Shown piece after piece: positions 1 to 7,449 of a stretch of 26,842 nucleotides of DNA. The position numbers were made by a program, and so were the translations under genes. The notes below the pieces were generated by a model that was given only the letters and a program-made list of their open reading frames with translations, had not been told where the DNA came from and ran no database searches. The stretch's first letter is position 1, and every line of letters starts with the position of its first letter. The DNA lies in NCBI GenBank assembly GCA_019314155.1, contig JAFCZV010000011.1, positions 1 to 26,842 of the forward strand. Direction: 5' to 3'. The stretch is from Deltaproteobacteria bacterium. Its GTDB lineage: Bacteria; Desulfobacterota; Desulfobacteria; Desulfobacterales; UBA11574.

Positions 1-1791
1 TCCCTGAGCAATATACCAGTTAATATTGACCCAAACCGGGCCTCTCCAGTAAAATTCCCCTTCAAAGTCAACCTGACACATATCATAGCTGGGTATGGCA
101 ACACAGTCCATATCTGCTATACAAAAACAATGCGTTCGAAGCGTATCCAAGACCACTTCTCCCATGTCCTTGTCTGGGATACCGGCAAAAAGGGGCATAT
201 ATGAAAAAATCGTATCCCGTTTTATGTGTCTCTGGTGCTTAAGATCAAAATTATAATAAATGCCTTCAGTCTCATCAAATAATTTTTTATTTATCGCCGT
301 TTTGATTTTATCCGCTCTCTCATAGTGAATGCTGGCATCATATCCCAGGGTTTCTGCCATCTTCCCAAGGTCCAGTTCGGATTTACAGAGAATAGAGTTA
401 AAAAGAACTCCCTGGATTATAAATGGATGATTTTCTGAGATTTTTTTCCAGTCATAATTATTTTTATATAGATTCTCAATGAGATATGAATACTTTTCAA
501 TATATGTACGCTTCGGCCGCTCACCCTGTTTTGCAATCTCATCATATTTTTCTTGCATACTCAAAGCCCATTCACTGGTGTCTGTTATGGCAGCAAGTGG
601 TTCATCCCACAACGGAGCATTATCAAGTCCCGATTCCCACGGATGGACAATAGATACAAGATTTTCAGCCTCCGGGTCACGCCAAGTAAAATAAAAATCA
701 TGGAGTTTTTTTAGTTTTGGATATATTTCCTTTAAGAATGACAACGCCCTTTCCTTATTAGGATCAAGCTTTACAGAATCAACTATCATGGTAGCATGTA
801 CAGGGGGCTGGCTGATACCTGAAGTAAAAATACCGGATGGAACTTTTCCTGAATTGTCGGCGTTCCAGTAGTCTGGTCCCGGAAAATGATGGGTATACTC
901 AGGGTTGAAAATGATATGCGGGAGAAAGCCGTCACTCCACTGTCCTCTGAAAAGTGATCGAATTTCTGTGTATGCTCTTTCAGGATCGTAGTGAAGATAC
1001 CCGCGTGAAATAAACCCTGAATCCCAGTTCCAGAGATGTGGATAGAGCCGATTCGACGGCATGGTCCAGCCTTTTAACTGGTTTTTTTCAAGAACATTTT
1101 TGGCTTTTTGATAAATTTTGCTAAGCTGGGTATCAGTGAAATGAGGGATTATATTCCTGCTGTCTAATTTTACCGGCTTCTCATCGTCTGCTGAAATTCC
1201 AAGAAGGTTTTTGAGACGTTTTCTATCGAAGCCTTTTATGATTTCTCCTTTTATTACAACGACAGGTATGGTAAGTCTTCCGGTAAGTCTTTCTACATCT
1301 TGCCTAGCAGACTCCGATATCGTTACATCTCTGCCCGAATATTTAATTCCATTACTACCTAAGTATTCAAGCAGCTGTCTGCAGTGAGGACAAGCCGGAG
1401 AAAAATACACGATAATTTCGGATTCTTTATAAGCACTCGTCGCTTTTTCAGTCTGCATCTCTCCTGGTTGTATGAGGGATGTATCATTCAAAATTTCCCC
1501 TATTTTTGACAGAAGTTTTGGTATCTCAGGCACTCTGCCTTGAGAAAATACTTTCCCGTTTACAGTCAGGATAGGGGCATGCCAGCCTCCCCTCCAGATA
1601 ATCTTCCAAAAATTGTCTAACCAGGGGACAATCCTCAGCGAAACAGGCTTCCTATGAAGCTGTTCGGTCATAAGCCGCTGAAGTATTACGTAGGAAATAT
1701 CGCATTCCTTACAACGCTTTTTAATACGGAAAAAAAGATACTTCCCGGCATACCGATAAAGGGTCAATTCTACAGCTTTCTTTTTCGTCAT
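1..1791 (-). CDS. Tandem thioredoxin/glutaredoxin-like domains fused to a GH63/MGH1-type glycosidase (3' end beyond window)
   Basis: The frame is open from an ATG at 1791 through the left edge (597 codons, no stop), so the C-terminus is missing. Residues about 8-100 look like a thioredoxin fold, with C27-x2-C30 (CKEC) and a cis-proline-like segment around P73 (WHAPILTV). Residues about 123-197 look like a glutaredoxin domain, with C134-P-H-C137 and TIPV at 174-177. From about residue 210 the protein reads as an (alpha/alpha)6 glycosidase of the GH63/mannosylglycerate-hydrolase-like group: HLWNWDSGF near 253, QWSDGFLPH near 284, SQPPVHA near 327, HPWESGLDNAPLWD near 383, and FYWRGPVWVN close to the edge. 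That family hydrolyses alpha-glucosidic or mannosidic bonds in compatible solutes or oligosaccharides; the substrate here is unknown. No signal peptide is seen. AGGA lies about 5 nt before the ATG. It is the last visible gene of the gnd-zwf-pgl operon, 39 nt after pgl. Domain calls are from motif recognition. Confidence 0.8.
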   Translation of the reverse strand, partial: MTKKKAVELTLYRYAGKYLFFRIKKRCKECDISYVILQRLMTEQLHRKPVSLRIVPWLDNFWKIIWRGGWHAPILTVNGKVFSQGRVPEIPKLLSKIGEILNDTSLIQPGEMQTEKATSAYKESEIIVYFSPACPHCRQLLEYLGSNGIKYSGRDVTISESARQDVERLTGRLTIPVVVIKGEIIKGFDRKRLKNLLGISADDEKPVKLDSRNIIPHFTDTQLSKIYQKAKNVLEKNQLKGWTMPSNRLYPHLWNWDSGFISRGYLHYDPERAYTEIRSLFRGQWSDGFLPHIIFNPEYTHHFPGPDYWNADNSGKVPSGIFTSGISQPPVHATMIVDSVKLDPNKERALSFLKEIYPKLKKLHDFYFTWRDPEAENLVSIVHPWESGLDNAPLWDEPLAAITDTSEWALSMQEKYDEIAKQGERPKRTYIEKYSYLIENLYKNNYDWKKISENHPFIIQGVLFNSILCKSELDLGKMAETLGYDASIHYERADKIKTAINKKLFDETEGIYYNFDLKHQRHIKRDTIFSYMPLFAGIPDKDMGEVVLDTLRTHCFCIADMDCVAIPSYDMCQVDFEGEFYWRGPVWVNINWYIAQG

Positions 1792-1830
1792 AATGTTCCT
1801 ATATTTCCGAAATACCACATCTAAAATGTT

Positions 1831-2598
1831 TCATTCATTGACTTTGTCATGATGTAGATCTTCCGATAAAAAAGAGGCTGCTCCGCGATCCAACAGCCAT
1901 GTTAGCCGACCATTCTGCGGTTGGATTTTTTTTGCAGGCAATCGAATTTTTCTGTCCTCCAAAACCGTTTGAACAGTCCTTGCTTTCTCTTCTCCTGTAA
2001 TCAGAAATACAATGTGACGGGCTTGATTTAGCAACGGGAGGGTCATGCTGATTCGGTTCACATTTGGATCACCCCCCTTGACATCCACTACCAGCTTCTC
2101 CTTCTCACATATGGTCTTTTGTCCAGGGAACAGGGAAGCAATGTGTCCGTCTGCTCCCATACCCAAGTATATCAAATCAAAACGCGGAATACGCGCAGGT
2201 TCAAAAGAGAAAAAATCACTCAGTATTTTTTGGTATTCTTTTGCAGACATTTCAGGGGATAACTCACACGCAATCAAATGAACTTGTGTTTTAGAAATCG
2301 GCACTTCATTAATGAAATCCCTTTTTGCCGTTCCATAATTGCTTTTGTGGCTATTTTGGGAAACACACCGTTCATCCACCCAGAAGATGTGGATTTTCCC
2401 CCATGGAATATTTAGAATGTAGGGTTCTCTTGCCAGCATTTTGTGCATCCGTCTGGGTGTGGAGCCGCCGGATATGGCTACTGAAAAACGCCCTCTTTTG
2501 TCTACGGAACGGCTGGCGCTGGCAACAAAGATCTCTGCTGCTTGTTTTGCCAAAAGAATCGGATCATCCTTGATGATTATTTTTCTTTTAAAAGACAT
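1831..2598 (-). CDS. pgl: 6-phosphogluconolactonase
   Basis: Hydrolyses 6-phosphogluconolactone to 6-phosphogluconate, the second step of the oxidative pentose phosphate pathway, in the cytosol. Diagnostic segments are SVAISGGSTPRRMH near the N-terminus, FWVDERCVS, SNYGTAKRDFI, and YLGMGADGHIASLFPG, the sugar-isomerase-like fold signature of the Pgl/DevB family. The length of about 255 residues is normal. I chose the ATG at 2598 (MSFKRK). The frame also opens at a TTG at 2631, which adds 11 residues; neither start has a strong Shine-Dalgarno, although GAGGA lies 13 nt before the ATG. The gene sits downstream of zwf and a TVP38 gene and 39 nt before the glycosidase fusion, so the enzymes for the first three pathway steps are in one operon. 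Confidence 0.93.
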   Translation of the reverse strand: MSFKRKIIIKDDPILLAKQAAEIFVASASRSVDKRGRFSVAISGGSTPRRMHKMLAREPYILNIPWGKIHIFWVDERCVSQNSHKSNYGTAKRDFINEVPISKTQVHLIACELSPEMSAKEYQKILSDFFSFEPARIPRFDLIYLGMGADGHIASLFPGQKTICEKEKLVVDVKGGDPNVNRISMTLPLLNQARHIVFLITGEEKARTVQTVLEDRKIRLPAKKIQPQNGRLTWLLDRGAASFLSEDLHHDKVNE

Positions 2599-2685
2599 AT
2601 CCGTTACATGTTCCTCAGTTTGTTTAAACAAACTTCATCCGGATCTTTTATGATCTTTTCTACACCCTTATTACTGTCCATATGT

Positions 2686-3384
2686 TTATTCCTCGCCCTT
2701 TATCTTTTTTATGATCTTGGGAATGAAAAACGAGAAGATAAAGAGCCCTATGGAGAAGAAGACCTTAAAGGATATCAGTTCTTCCCAGTTGCCGGAGATC
2801 CACACATCTTTCAGCGTTCCGATAAAAAAGGTGAAGATAAACGTGCCTACGATAATCCCCAGTCCGGTTCCCGTGACATAGTCCCGGAATCGGACCTTGG
2901 TCAGCCCCATGCCAAAGTTCATGGGGGTAAATGGAAAATAAACCAAACGAAGATATAGAACGGCTGCAAATCCGTTACGTTCAATAGCATCGTCATATTT
3001 TTTCAGTTTGTCGCCGATCAGTGAAGAGGCAAATTCCCTGCCTAGAGTCCGTCCAATAAAGAAGGCGGCGCTGGCTCCAATCATGGCGCCAATCCATACA
3101 TACAAGAATCCCCAGTAGGCCCCGAATATGGCGGCTCCCAGGCCCGTCAGCAAGGTACCGGGAAGAAAAAGGCAAACGCCCACTGAATAGATCGCCATAT
3201 AGACCACTGGTGCCCATATACCGGCGGTTTCGAGAAAACGGCCCAAAGCTTCGGCCGTAAGATAATTCTTGACCGGTATAAAACGGATCAAAAAAATGGC
3301 TGCGAAGATAAAGGCTACGAAGATAATCGCCTTAAACACCGCTTTCGATGACTTTTTTGCCGGTTGTTGTGAGGTTTCTTCCAT
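2686..3384 (-). CDS. TVP38/TMEM64 (DedA-like, SNARE-associated) membrane protein
   Basis: A 232-residue integral membrane protein. After a short Lys-rich cytoplasmic N-terminus there is a hydrophobic segment (AIIFVAFIFAAIFLI), then the family core with LFLPGTLLTGLGAAIFGAYWG, GASAAFFIGRTLGREF and YLRLVYFPFTPMNFGMGL, and a final hydrophobic pair ending in a basic tail (KIIKKIKGEE). Members of this family are thought to act in membrane lipid or ion handling; no substrate can be assigned here. The frame extends upstream to a TTG at 3429 that overlaps the end of zwf, but GGAAAGG just before the ATG at 3384 makes that the likely start. It lies between zwf and pgl in the same orientation (32 nt after zwf, about 87 nt before pgl), so it is probably co-transcribed with them. 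Confidence 0.88.
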   Translation of the reverse strand: MEETSQQPAKKSSKAVFKAIIFVAFIFAAIFLIRFIPVKNYLTAEALGRFLETAGIWAPVVYMAIYSVGVCLFLPGTLLTGLGAAIFGAYWGFLYVWIGAMIGASAAFFIGRTLGREFASSLIGDKLKKYDDAIERNGFAAVLYLRLVYFPFTPMNFGMGLTKVRFRDYVTGTGLGIIVGTFIFTFFIGTLKDVWISGNWEELISFKVFFSIGLFIFSFFIPKIIKKIKGEE

Positions 3385-3387
3385 TTT

Positions 3388-3397
3388 CCTTTCCCCC
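3388..3397 (-). promoter_or_regulatory. Ribosome binding site fixing the TVP38 start
   Basis: On the minus strand GGGGGAAAGG precedes the ATG at 3384 by 3 nt, with AAGGAAA running almost into the start codon. The TTG at 3429 and the ATG at 3399 lack such a site. This favours the shorter protein and removes the overlap with zwf. Confidence 0.6.
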
Positions 3398-3416
3398 ATA
3401 AGATACGACGTGTCCT

Positions 3417-4976
3417 TCAAGGTCCCCAACTTCCGGATTCATAAAATTGAAGGATTTCCGACTTGTTGCCACAGGTTTCGCATTCATTTAATATGGGTGT
3501 TAGAAAGTACCAGCAATGTTCAAGGCTGTCCTGTCGCCAGAAAAGCATCTGATCACCCAACATGCAGTCGATGAGTACTTTTTCATAGGCATCGAGAATA
3601 GGCCCGGTATAATTTTGATGATAAGAAAAATCCAGGGTTGCTGATCGCAGACACACCCGTGCACCGGGATTCTTTGTCTGAAAAGTGAGGGTGACTTTTT
3701 CATCCGGGTAAATACCGAGTGTTAATTGATTGGCATCAATACGCTCTCCCAGGGTTTGCCGAAACATGGAGTGGGGGACTTCTTTAAACTGAATGGTTAT
3801 TTCAGTTATCTTTTTGGCCAAACGTTTACCGGACGTAAGGAAAAAAGGAACGCCCTGCCAGCGCCAGTTGTCAATGAAGACTTTCATTTTAGCAAAAGTC
3901 GGCGTCAGCGAGTCAGGACTTATTCCGGGTTCTTCTCGGAAGCCTGGAACCGGTTTTGCATTGATTTTGCCCGGGCCATACTGTCCGAGTACGATGTGTT
4001 CGTGGAGCTTCTCAACGGGAAACGGCCTTAAAGAGCGAAAAACCTTTACTTTCTCATCTCTGACACTTCCGGTTTCAAATTGGGACGGTGCTTCCATGGC
4101 CGTAAGGGCGAGGAGCTGCATCATATGGTTTTGAAACATGTCCCGAATGACCCCTGCCTGTTCATAATAACCCGCCCGATGTTCGACGCCCAAAGTTTCT
4201 GATGCAAGGATGTTGACATGATCAATATATCTTCGATTCCAGATGGGTTCAAAAATGGCATTGGCAAAACGAAACATCAGTACATTCTGGACCGTTTCTT
4301 TTGCCAGATAATGGTCTATCCTGAATATTTGGTGTTCTTTAAAATATCTCTGAATGCTCTGATTTAGTTCTACAGCGGTCTTAAGATCGCGGCCAAAGGG
4401 CTTTTCAATAACAAGCCGTGACCACCCGTTACCGTTTTTTCTTTCCTCACTAAGGCCCGCCTGTCCTAACATTTGCGCAACCGGTTTATAAAGAGACGGA
4501 GGAAGGGCAAGGTAAAATATTTTGTTTCCTTGAGTATTATGTTTCTGGTCCAGATTTTTTAGGAATTCGGCCAGGTTTATAAAAGAAGTCAGGTCTCCAT
4601 AGTCCACAGATCGATAACTAAGAGCGGCAGCAAAAGAATGCCATTTAGTTTGATCCATGAGGTTTGTCGCTATCAAAGCATTTTTCATCTTTTCCTTGAA
4701 TTGCCGGCCGCTCATTTTGGTCCGGCCGCACCCTACGATCTGAAAAAGAGCCGGCAGGCCATCATTCATATACAGATTGAAAATGGCCGGAAGCAGTTTT
4801 CTGGCAGTCAGATCCCCTGTAGCCCCAACGATAACGATGGTACAAGGATCACTATGCTCGACGCCTATACATTTCTTGGGGCTAATCTCCAGAGCAGGTG
4901 CGCTGCCCTCTATATTGGAATCTGTAGCATTATTCTTGTTTTTCATATCGTTATCTATGGAATTTTCTCTTTTCAT
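3417..4976 (-). CDS. zwf: Glucose-6-phosphate 1-dehydrogenase
   Basis: Oxidises glucose-6-phosphate to 6-phosphogluconolactone with reduction of NADP+, the entry step of the oxidative pentose phosphate pathway; cytosolic. The 519-residue product shows the dinucleotide-binding motif GATGDLTARK at residues 51-60, VIEKPFGRD, and the substrate/catalytic segment RIDHYLAKE with the catalytic His at residue 222. AGYYEQAGVIRDMFQNHMMQ follows. The usual signature is DHYLGKE; here the Gly is Ala (codon GCA), a small deviation in an otherwise normal enzyme. The frame stays open upstream to 5342, but that part overlaps gnd out of frame and has no family similarity. AAAGG, 8 nt before the ATG at 4976, and the 4 nt gap after the gnd stop make this the start, suggesting translational coupling to gnd. 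Confidence 0.96.
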   Translation of the reverse strand: MKRENSIDNDMKNKNNATDSNIEGSAPALEISPKKCIGVEHSDPCTIVIVGATGDLTARKLLPAIFNLYMNDGLPALFQIVGCGRTKMSGRQFKEKMKNALIATNLMDQTKWHSFAAALSYRSVDYGDLTSFINLAEFLKNLDQKHNTQGNKIFYLALPPSLYKPVAQMLGQAGLSEERKNGNGWSRLVIEKPFGRDLKTAVELNQSIQRYFKEHQIFRIDHYLAKETVQNVLMFRFANAIFEPIWNRRYIDHVNILASETLGVEHRAGYYEQAGVIRDMFQNHMMQLLALTAMEAPSQFETGSVRDEKVKVFRSLRPFPVEKLHEHIVLGQYGPGKINAKPVPGFREEPGISPDSLTPTFAKMKVFIDNWRWQGVPFFLTSGKRLAKKITEITIQFKEVPHSMFRQTLGERIDANQLTLGIYPDEKVTLTFQTKNPGARVCLRSATLDFSYHQNYTGPILDAYEKVLIDCMLGDQMLFWRQDSLEHCWYFLTPILNECETCGNKSEILQFYESGSWGP

Positions 4977-4980
4977 CCAT

Positions 4981-5898
4981 TTAACCTTTTTTATCTGTGG
5001 AAACCACTGCATGTCCGCCAAACTCCCTGCGAAGGGCTGCAAGGACTCTGTCAGTAAAAGGGTTTTTCTGGCGGGAACGAAAACGCCCCAGCAGAGAAAG
5101 GGTGATGACTTGGGCCGGCACACCGGTTTCCAAGGCCTGCTGGATGGTCCATCTTCCTTCTCCTGAATCTTCAACATACCCTTTGATATCCGAAAGTTTT
5201 TCGTCTTTTCTAAAGGCGTTTTCAGCCAGTTCCAACAGCCATGAACGAACCACGCTCCCCTGATTCCAGAGATGGGCAATATCGGCATAGTTGAAAGAAT
5301 CCGAATAATCGGATGCCTCCAGAATTTCAAACCCTTCACCATAAGCCTGCATCATCCCATATTCAATGCCGTTATGAACCATTTTAACAAAATGACCGGC
5401 TCCCGACGGCCCGCAATAGAGGTATCCCTCCTCCGGAGCCAGGGTTTTAAATACAGGTTCCATGTGATGAAATGTTTCTTTTTCTCCACCGATCATCATG
5501 CAGTAACCGATCTTAAGCCCCCATATCCCTCCACTGACACCGACATCCAAAAACCAGATATTTTTTTCAACAAGGAGTTCGGCTCTGGCAATATCATCTT
5601 TATAATATGTATTGCCGCCATCGATAATGATGTCCCCCGGCGAAAGGAGGTCTTTGATCTCATGGATATGATCATCCACCGCCTGTCCGGCTGGAAGCAT
5701 TATCCATACAATTCGAGGTCGAGAGAGTTTTTCAACAACCTCGGATAGGGAATACGCCCCGATGGCCCCTTCTTCTTTGACCAGCGCATCCGTTTTTTCC
5801 GGGGAGCGGTTGTAGGCAACGACCTCGTGGCCTCCGCAAAGCAGCCGTTTCGCCATATTCATACCCATCCGTCCCAACCCGATCATTGCAATTTTCAT
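4981..5898 (-). CDS. gnd: 6-phosphogluconate dehydrogenase, decarboxylating (short, YqeC/GndA-like form)
   Basis: Oxidatively decarboxylates 6-phosphogluconate to ribulose-5-phosphate. The 305-residue length matches the short bacterial form rather than the ~470-residue E. coli type. An N-terminal Rossmann motif GLGRMG is at residues 7-12, DGGNTYYKDD at 93-102, LDVGVSGGIWG at 118-127, and the catalytic GHFVKMVHNGIEYGMMQAYG at 168-187, including K172 and N176. The residues after the second beta strand (AYNRSPE) are compatible with NADP+ use, but cofactor choice cannot be settled by eye. GAAGGA lies about 10 nt before the ATG. It is the first gene of the minus-strand operon gnd-zwf-TVP38-pgl-glycosidase, with a 151 nt gap to the preceding gene that should hold the operon promoter. 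Confidence 0.95.
   Translation of the reverse strand: MKIAMIGLGRMGMNMAKRLLCGGHEVVAYNRSPEKTDALVKEEGAIGAYSLSEVVEKLSRPRIVWIMLPAGQAVDDHIHEIKDLLSPGDIIIDGGNTYYKDDIARAELLVEKNIWFLDVGVSGGIWGLKIGYCMMIGGEKETFHHMEPVFKTLAPEEGYLYCGPSGAGHFVKMVHNGIEYGMMQAYGEGFEILEASDYSDSFNYADIAHLWNQGSVVRSWLLELAENAFRKDEKLSDIKGYVEDSGEGRWTIQQALETGVPAQVITLSLLGRFRSRQKNPFTDRVLAALRREFGGHAVVSTDKKG
4985..4989 (-). promoter_or_regulatory. Ribosome binding site of zwf inside the end of gnd
   Basis: AAAGG on the minus strand lies within the last codons of gnd and 8 nt before the zwf ATG at 4976. It decides against the much longer upstream extension of the zwf frame. Confidence 0.6.
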
Positions 5899-5944
5899 AG
5901 TCTTTTATCCTTCTTTTTCTTTTTTATTACCTGAAAACGTACTA

Positions 5945-5974
5945 ATCTTACAAGATTCAGGCTCTATTCTACAA
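5945..5974 (-). promoter_or_regulatory. Possible promoter with palindrome upstream of gnd
   Basis: On the minus strand TTGTAG (5969-5974) and TAAGAT (5945-5950) are separated by 18 nt, a modest match to sigma70 boxes. The -10-like box lies inside a perfect 6-bp inverted repeat, AATCTT-ac-AAGATT (5944-5957), which could be an operator. The evidence is pattern only. Confidence 0.3.
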
Positions 5975-6049
5975 GGGTTTTCAAATTTCAGCGCCATTTT
6001 CCCTGCCGGATACCAACGATTCAGTCGAAAAAAATTTCTGAAAACAACT

Positions 6050-6814
6050 CTATTTGTCGTTAAGGGACCAATCATAATCAAGGTATTTTACTTGGATGTC
6101 ACCTTTACTTTCTTCCAGCTGTTTTTTTAGATCCCCTTGTGCGTATTTGAGAAAAAACCCGACCACATCATCATGAAAATCTTCTGAAAACCATTTGAAT
6201 ATGCTGCTTACATAAAGGGTTTTCCCTTCAAGACGATTGCGTTGGGAATCATTGATAAATGCCCGGGTCATTTCATCCAGTTGCTGCTCCAGGATGTCGG
6301 CTCTATAGGGTTCAGGTCGTAGGGGAGGACACCCTTTGGAGGCACAATTTACAGCAAAATGAACCCGTGGATCTTTGAAACCGGGGCGAAGAATATCATG
6401 TTCTATCTGATCTAACGTAATGATATCCCCGTCAATTCGGGCGATCTGTTTTTTCCACGGGGTTTTAAAAATACTGCCCAGATTCTTTATGGATTTAATT
6501 CCAGGATAACCGGTGAGGATCAATTTGATGGTCCACCCATTGTAAGCGTTGACGTAAAAGGCAAACTGCTTATCCCGGGAAAGCTTTTTTGTGTCGGTTT
6601 CCTCGAGAATCTTGAGATATCGATCAAGCTTGGCCTCCTCATTTTTAAAACCCCGGTACTCCACTGAACCGTTTTGAACATATTTTTCGAGTAGCTCAAC
6701 ATAGAGGGCATGGTCTACCTCAGCGTTGGACCGTTCCGGGGCTAAAAAATTCGTAGCACCACAGAAAAAAGAGACCCATAAGACCACACGTTTGATTAGT
6801 TTTTTTGTTTTCAT
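6050..6814 (-). CDS. Secreted DUF547 domain protein
   Basis: A 254-residue protein with an N-terminal signal peptide: basic start MKTKKLIKR, a hydrophobic stretch VVLWVSFFCGA, and a likely cleavage after SNA at residue 31. The mature part has the DUF547 hallmarks FAFYVNAYNGWTIKLIL (residues 84-100) and HFAVNCASKGCPPL (152-165), with cysteines 157 and 162. Further on come ADILEQQLDEMTRAFIND and the SSIFKWFSEDF segment. DUF547 is widespread in Gram-negative envelopes and distantly resembles cysteine-peptidase-like folds, but no activity is established. No good Shine-Dalgarno is visible before the ATG. The gene stands alone, 151 nt upstream of gnd and 350 nt downstream of the anti-sigma gene; regulation by the neighbouring sigma factor is possible but unproven. 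Confidence 0.9.
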   Translation of the reverse strand: MKTKKLIKRVVLWVSFFCGATNFLAPERSNAEVDHALYVELLEKYVQNGSVEYRGFKNEEAKLDRYLKILEETDTKKLSRDKQFAFYVNAYNGWTIKLILTGYPGIKSIKNLGSIFKTPWKKQIARIDGDIITLDQIEHDILRPGFKDPRVHFAVNCASKGCPPLRPEPYRADILEQQLDEMTRAFINDSQRNRLEGKTLYVSSIFKWFSEDFHDDVVGFFLKYAQGDLKKQLEESKGDIQVKYLDYDWSLNDK

Positions 6815-6903
6815 GATTGACCCATTGATCTTTAAATGTTTCTTTATAGTTCTTCTAAGTTTAAAACGCTGTTTTGAGTCCTAAAGCAGTTCGAACAAGT
6901 CTG

Positions 6904-6925
6904 GTCATTATTCCGGAGTAATGAC
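6904..6925. repeat. 22-bp palindrome (GTCATTA / TAATGAC) upstream of the DUF547 gene
   Basis: GTCATTA (6904-6910) and TAATGAC (6919-6925) are perfect inverted arms around TTCCGGAG, itself nearly palindromic. It lies 90 bp upstream of the DUF547 start within the 350 bp gap 6815-7164, which otherwise contains only one copy of the inverted repeat described at 7037. It could be a regulator binding site or a weak hairpin at the end of the sigma/anti-sigma transcript; no T-tract follows on either strand. Confidence 0.4.
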
Positions 6926-7036
6926 GTTGGACCCATATGTTTTACTTATGGTCGTTTAAATCCCTAATGTCTTACAAGAAATAAGCTTTTTGGAATTTTT
7001 TTATGGGTTTCTGAAAAATGGGGATGAATCTATTAG

Positions 7037-7092
7037 GATGAACTCGTAATTTTGCTCGATGTTGCTCACAAAAGACTTTTTACGAAGCCGTC
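7037..7092 (+). repeat. Copy A of inverted repeat bracketing the sigma/anti-sigma genes
   Basis: Positions 7049-7092 match the reverse complement of 8086-8129 at 42 of 44 positions. The outer 12 bases (GATGAACTCGTA, 7037-7048) match 8139-8150 at 11 of 12, after a 9-base deletion relative to copy B. It lies 72 nt beyond the stop of the anti-sigma gene. Confidence 0.8.
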
Positions 7093-7164
7093 AATTAGGA
7101 TTTGAAATATCTGAATCCGAGTCAATGTATGACCGGAAGCATATCTTAAGAAATGAATGTAATA

Positions 7165-7449
7165 TCAAACTGGCAAATCGGTTATGGCCGACGACGACCT
7201 CAAGGTCTGTCGAATCCGTTCACAAGCATCTGGAGACAGAGTAACATCAGGGTCCAGAGAGTTTTCATCAAGCCGATGGCTGGGGCAGAGCTCCCTTAAC
7301 ATCATCACCTGCCGACGAAAACGGGTACAGTATTTGCACATCAAAAGATGCATCCAAATCAGCATCCGCTGATAGAGCGGTAAATTGCGGTCCATGGATT
7401 CGGATACCCGACGAGATACTTTTTTACAATTAAACATCCAGTGAGACAT
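7165..7449 (-). CDS. Zinc-finger (zf-HC2/ZAS) anti-sigma factor
   Basis: A 94-residue protein that probably binds and inhibits the ECF sigma factor encoded just upstream. The zinc-binding anti-sigma motif is visible as C8, then H34-x3-C38-x2-C41 (HLLMCKYC), the C-x25-H-x3-C-x2-C spacing of zf-HC2 proteins such as RsrA and ChrR. No transmembrane segment is evident after the motif, so it appears to be a soluble cytoplasmic type that might sense redox or metal stress through its zinc cysteines. Its ATG shares one base with the sigma gene stop (TAATG arrangement at 7447-7451), a strong sign of translational coupling and a fixed sigma/anti-sigma ratio. Family and role are inferred from motif and context; the inducing signal is unknown. 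Confidence 0.85.
   Translation of the reverse strand: MSHWMFNCKKVSRRVSESMDRNLPLYQRMLIWMHLLMCKYCTRFRRQVMMLRELCPSHRLDENSLDPDVTLSPDACERIRQTLRSSSAITDLPV

Noticed and set aside
2542..2958. 138-codon plus-strand frame across pgl and the TVP38 gene
   Set aside because: It is the antisense of two clearly conserved genes.
4977..5342. N-terminal extension of the zwf frame by 122 codons
   Set aside because: It overlaps the conserved end of gnd in another frame, shows no family similarity, and a good ribosome site sits at the later ATG at 4976.
7059..7244. 61-codon plus-strand frame over repeat copy A
   Set aside because: It runs through the repeat and antisense to the anti-sigma gene, with no ribosome site or domain.
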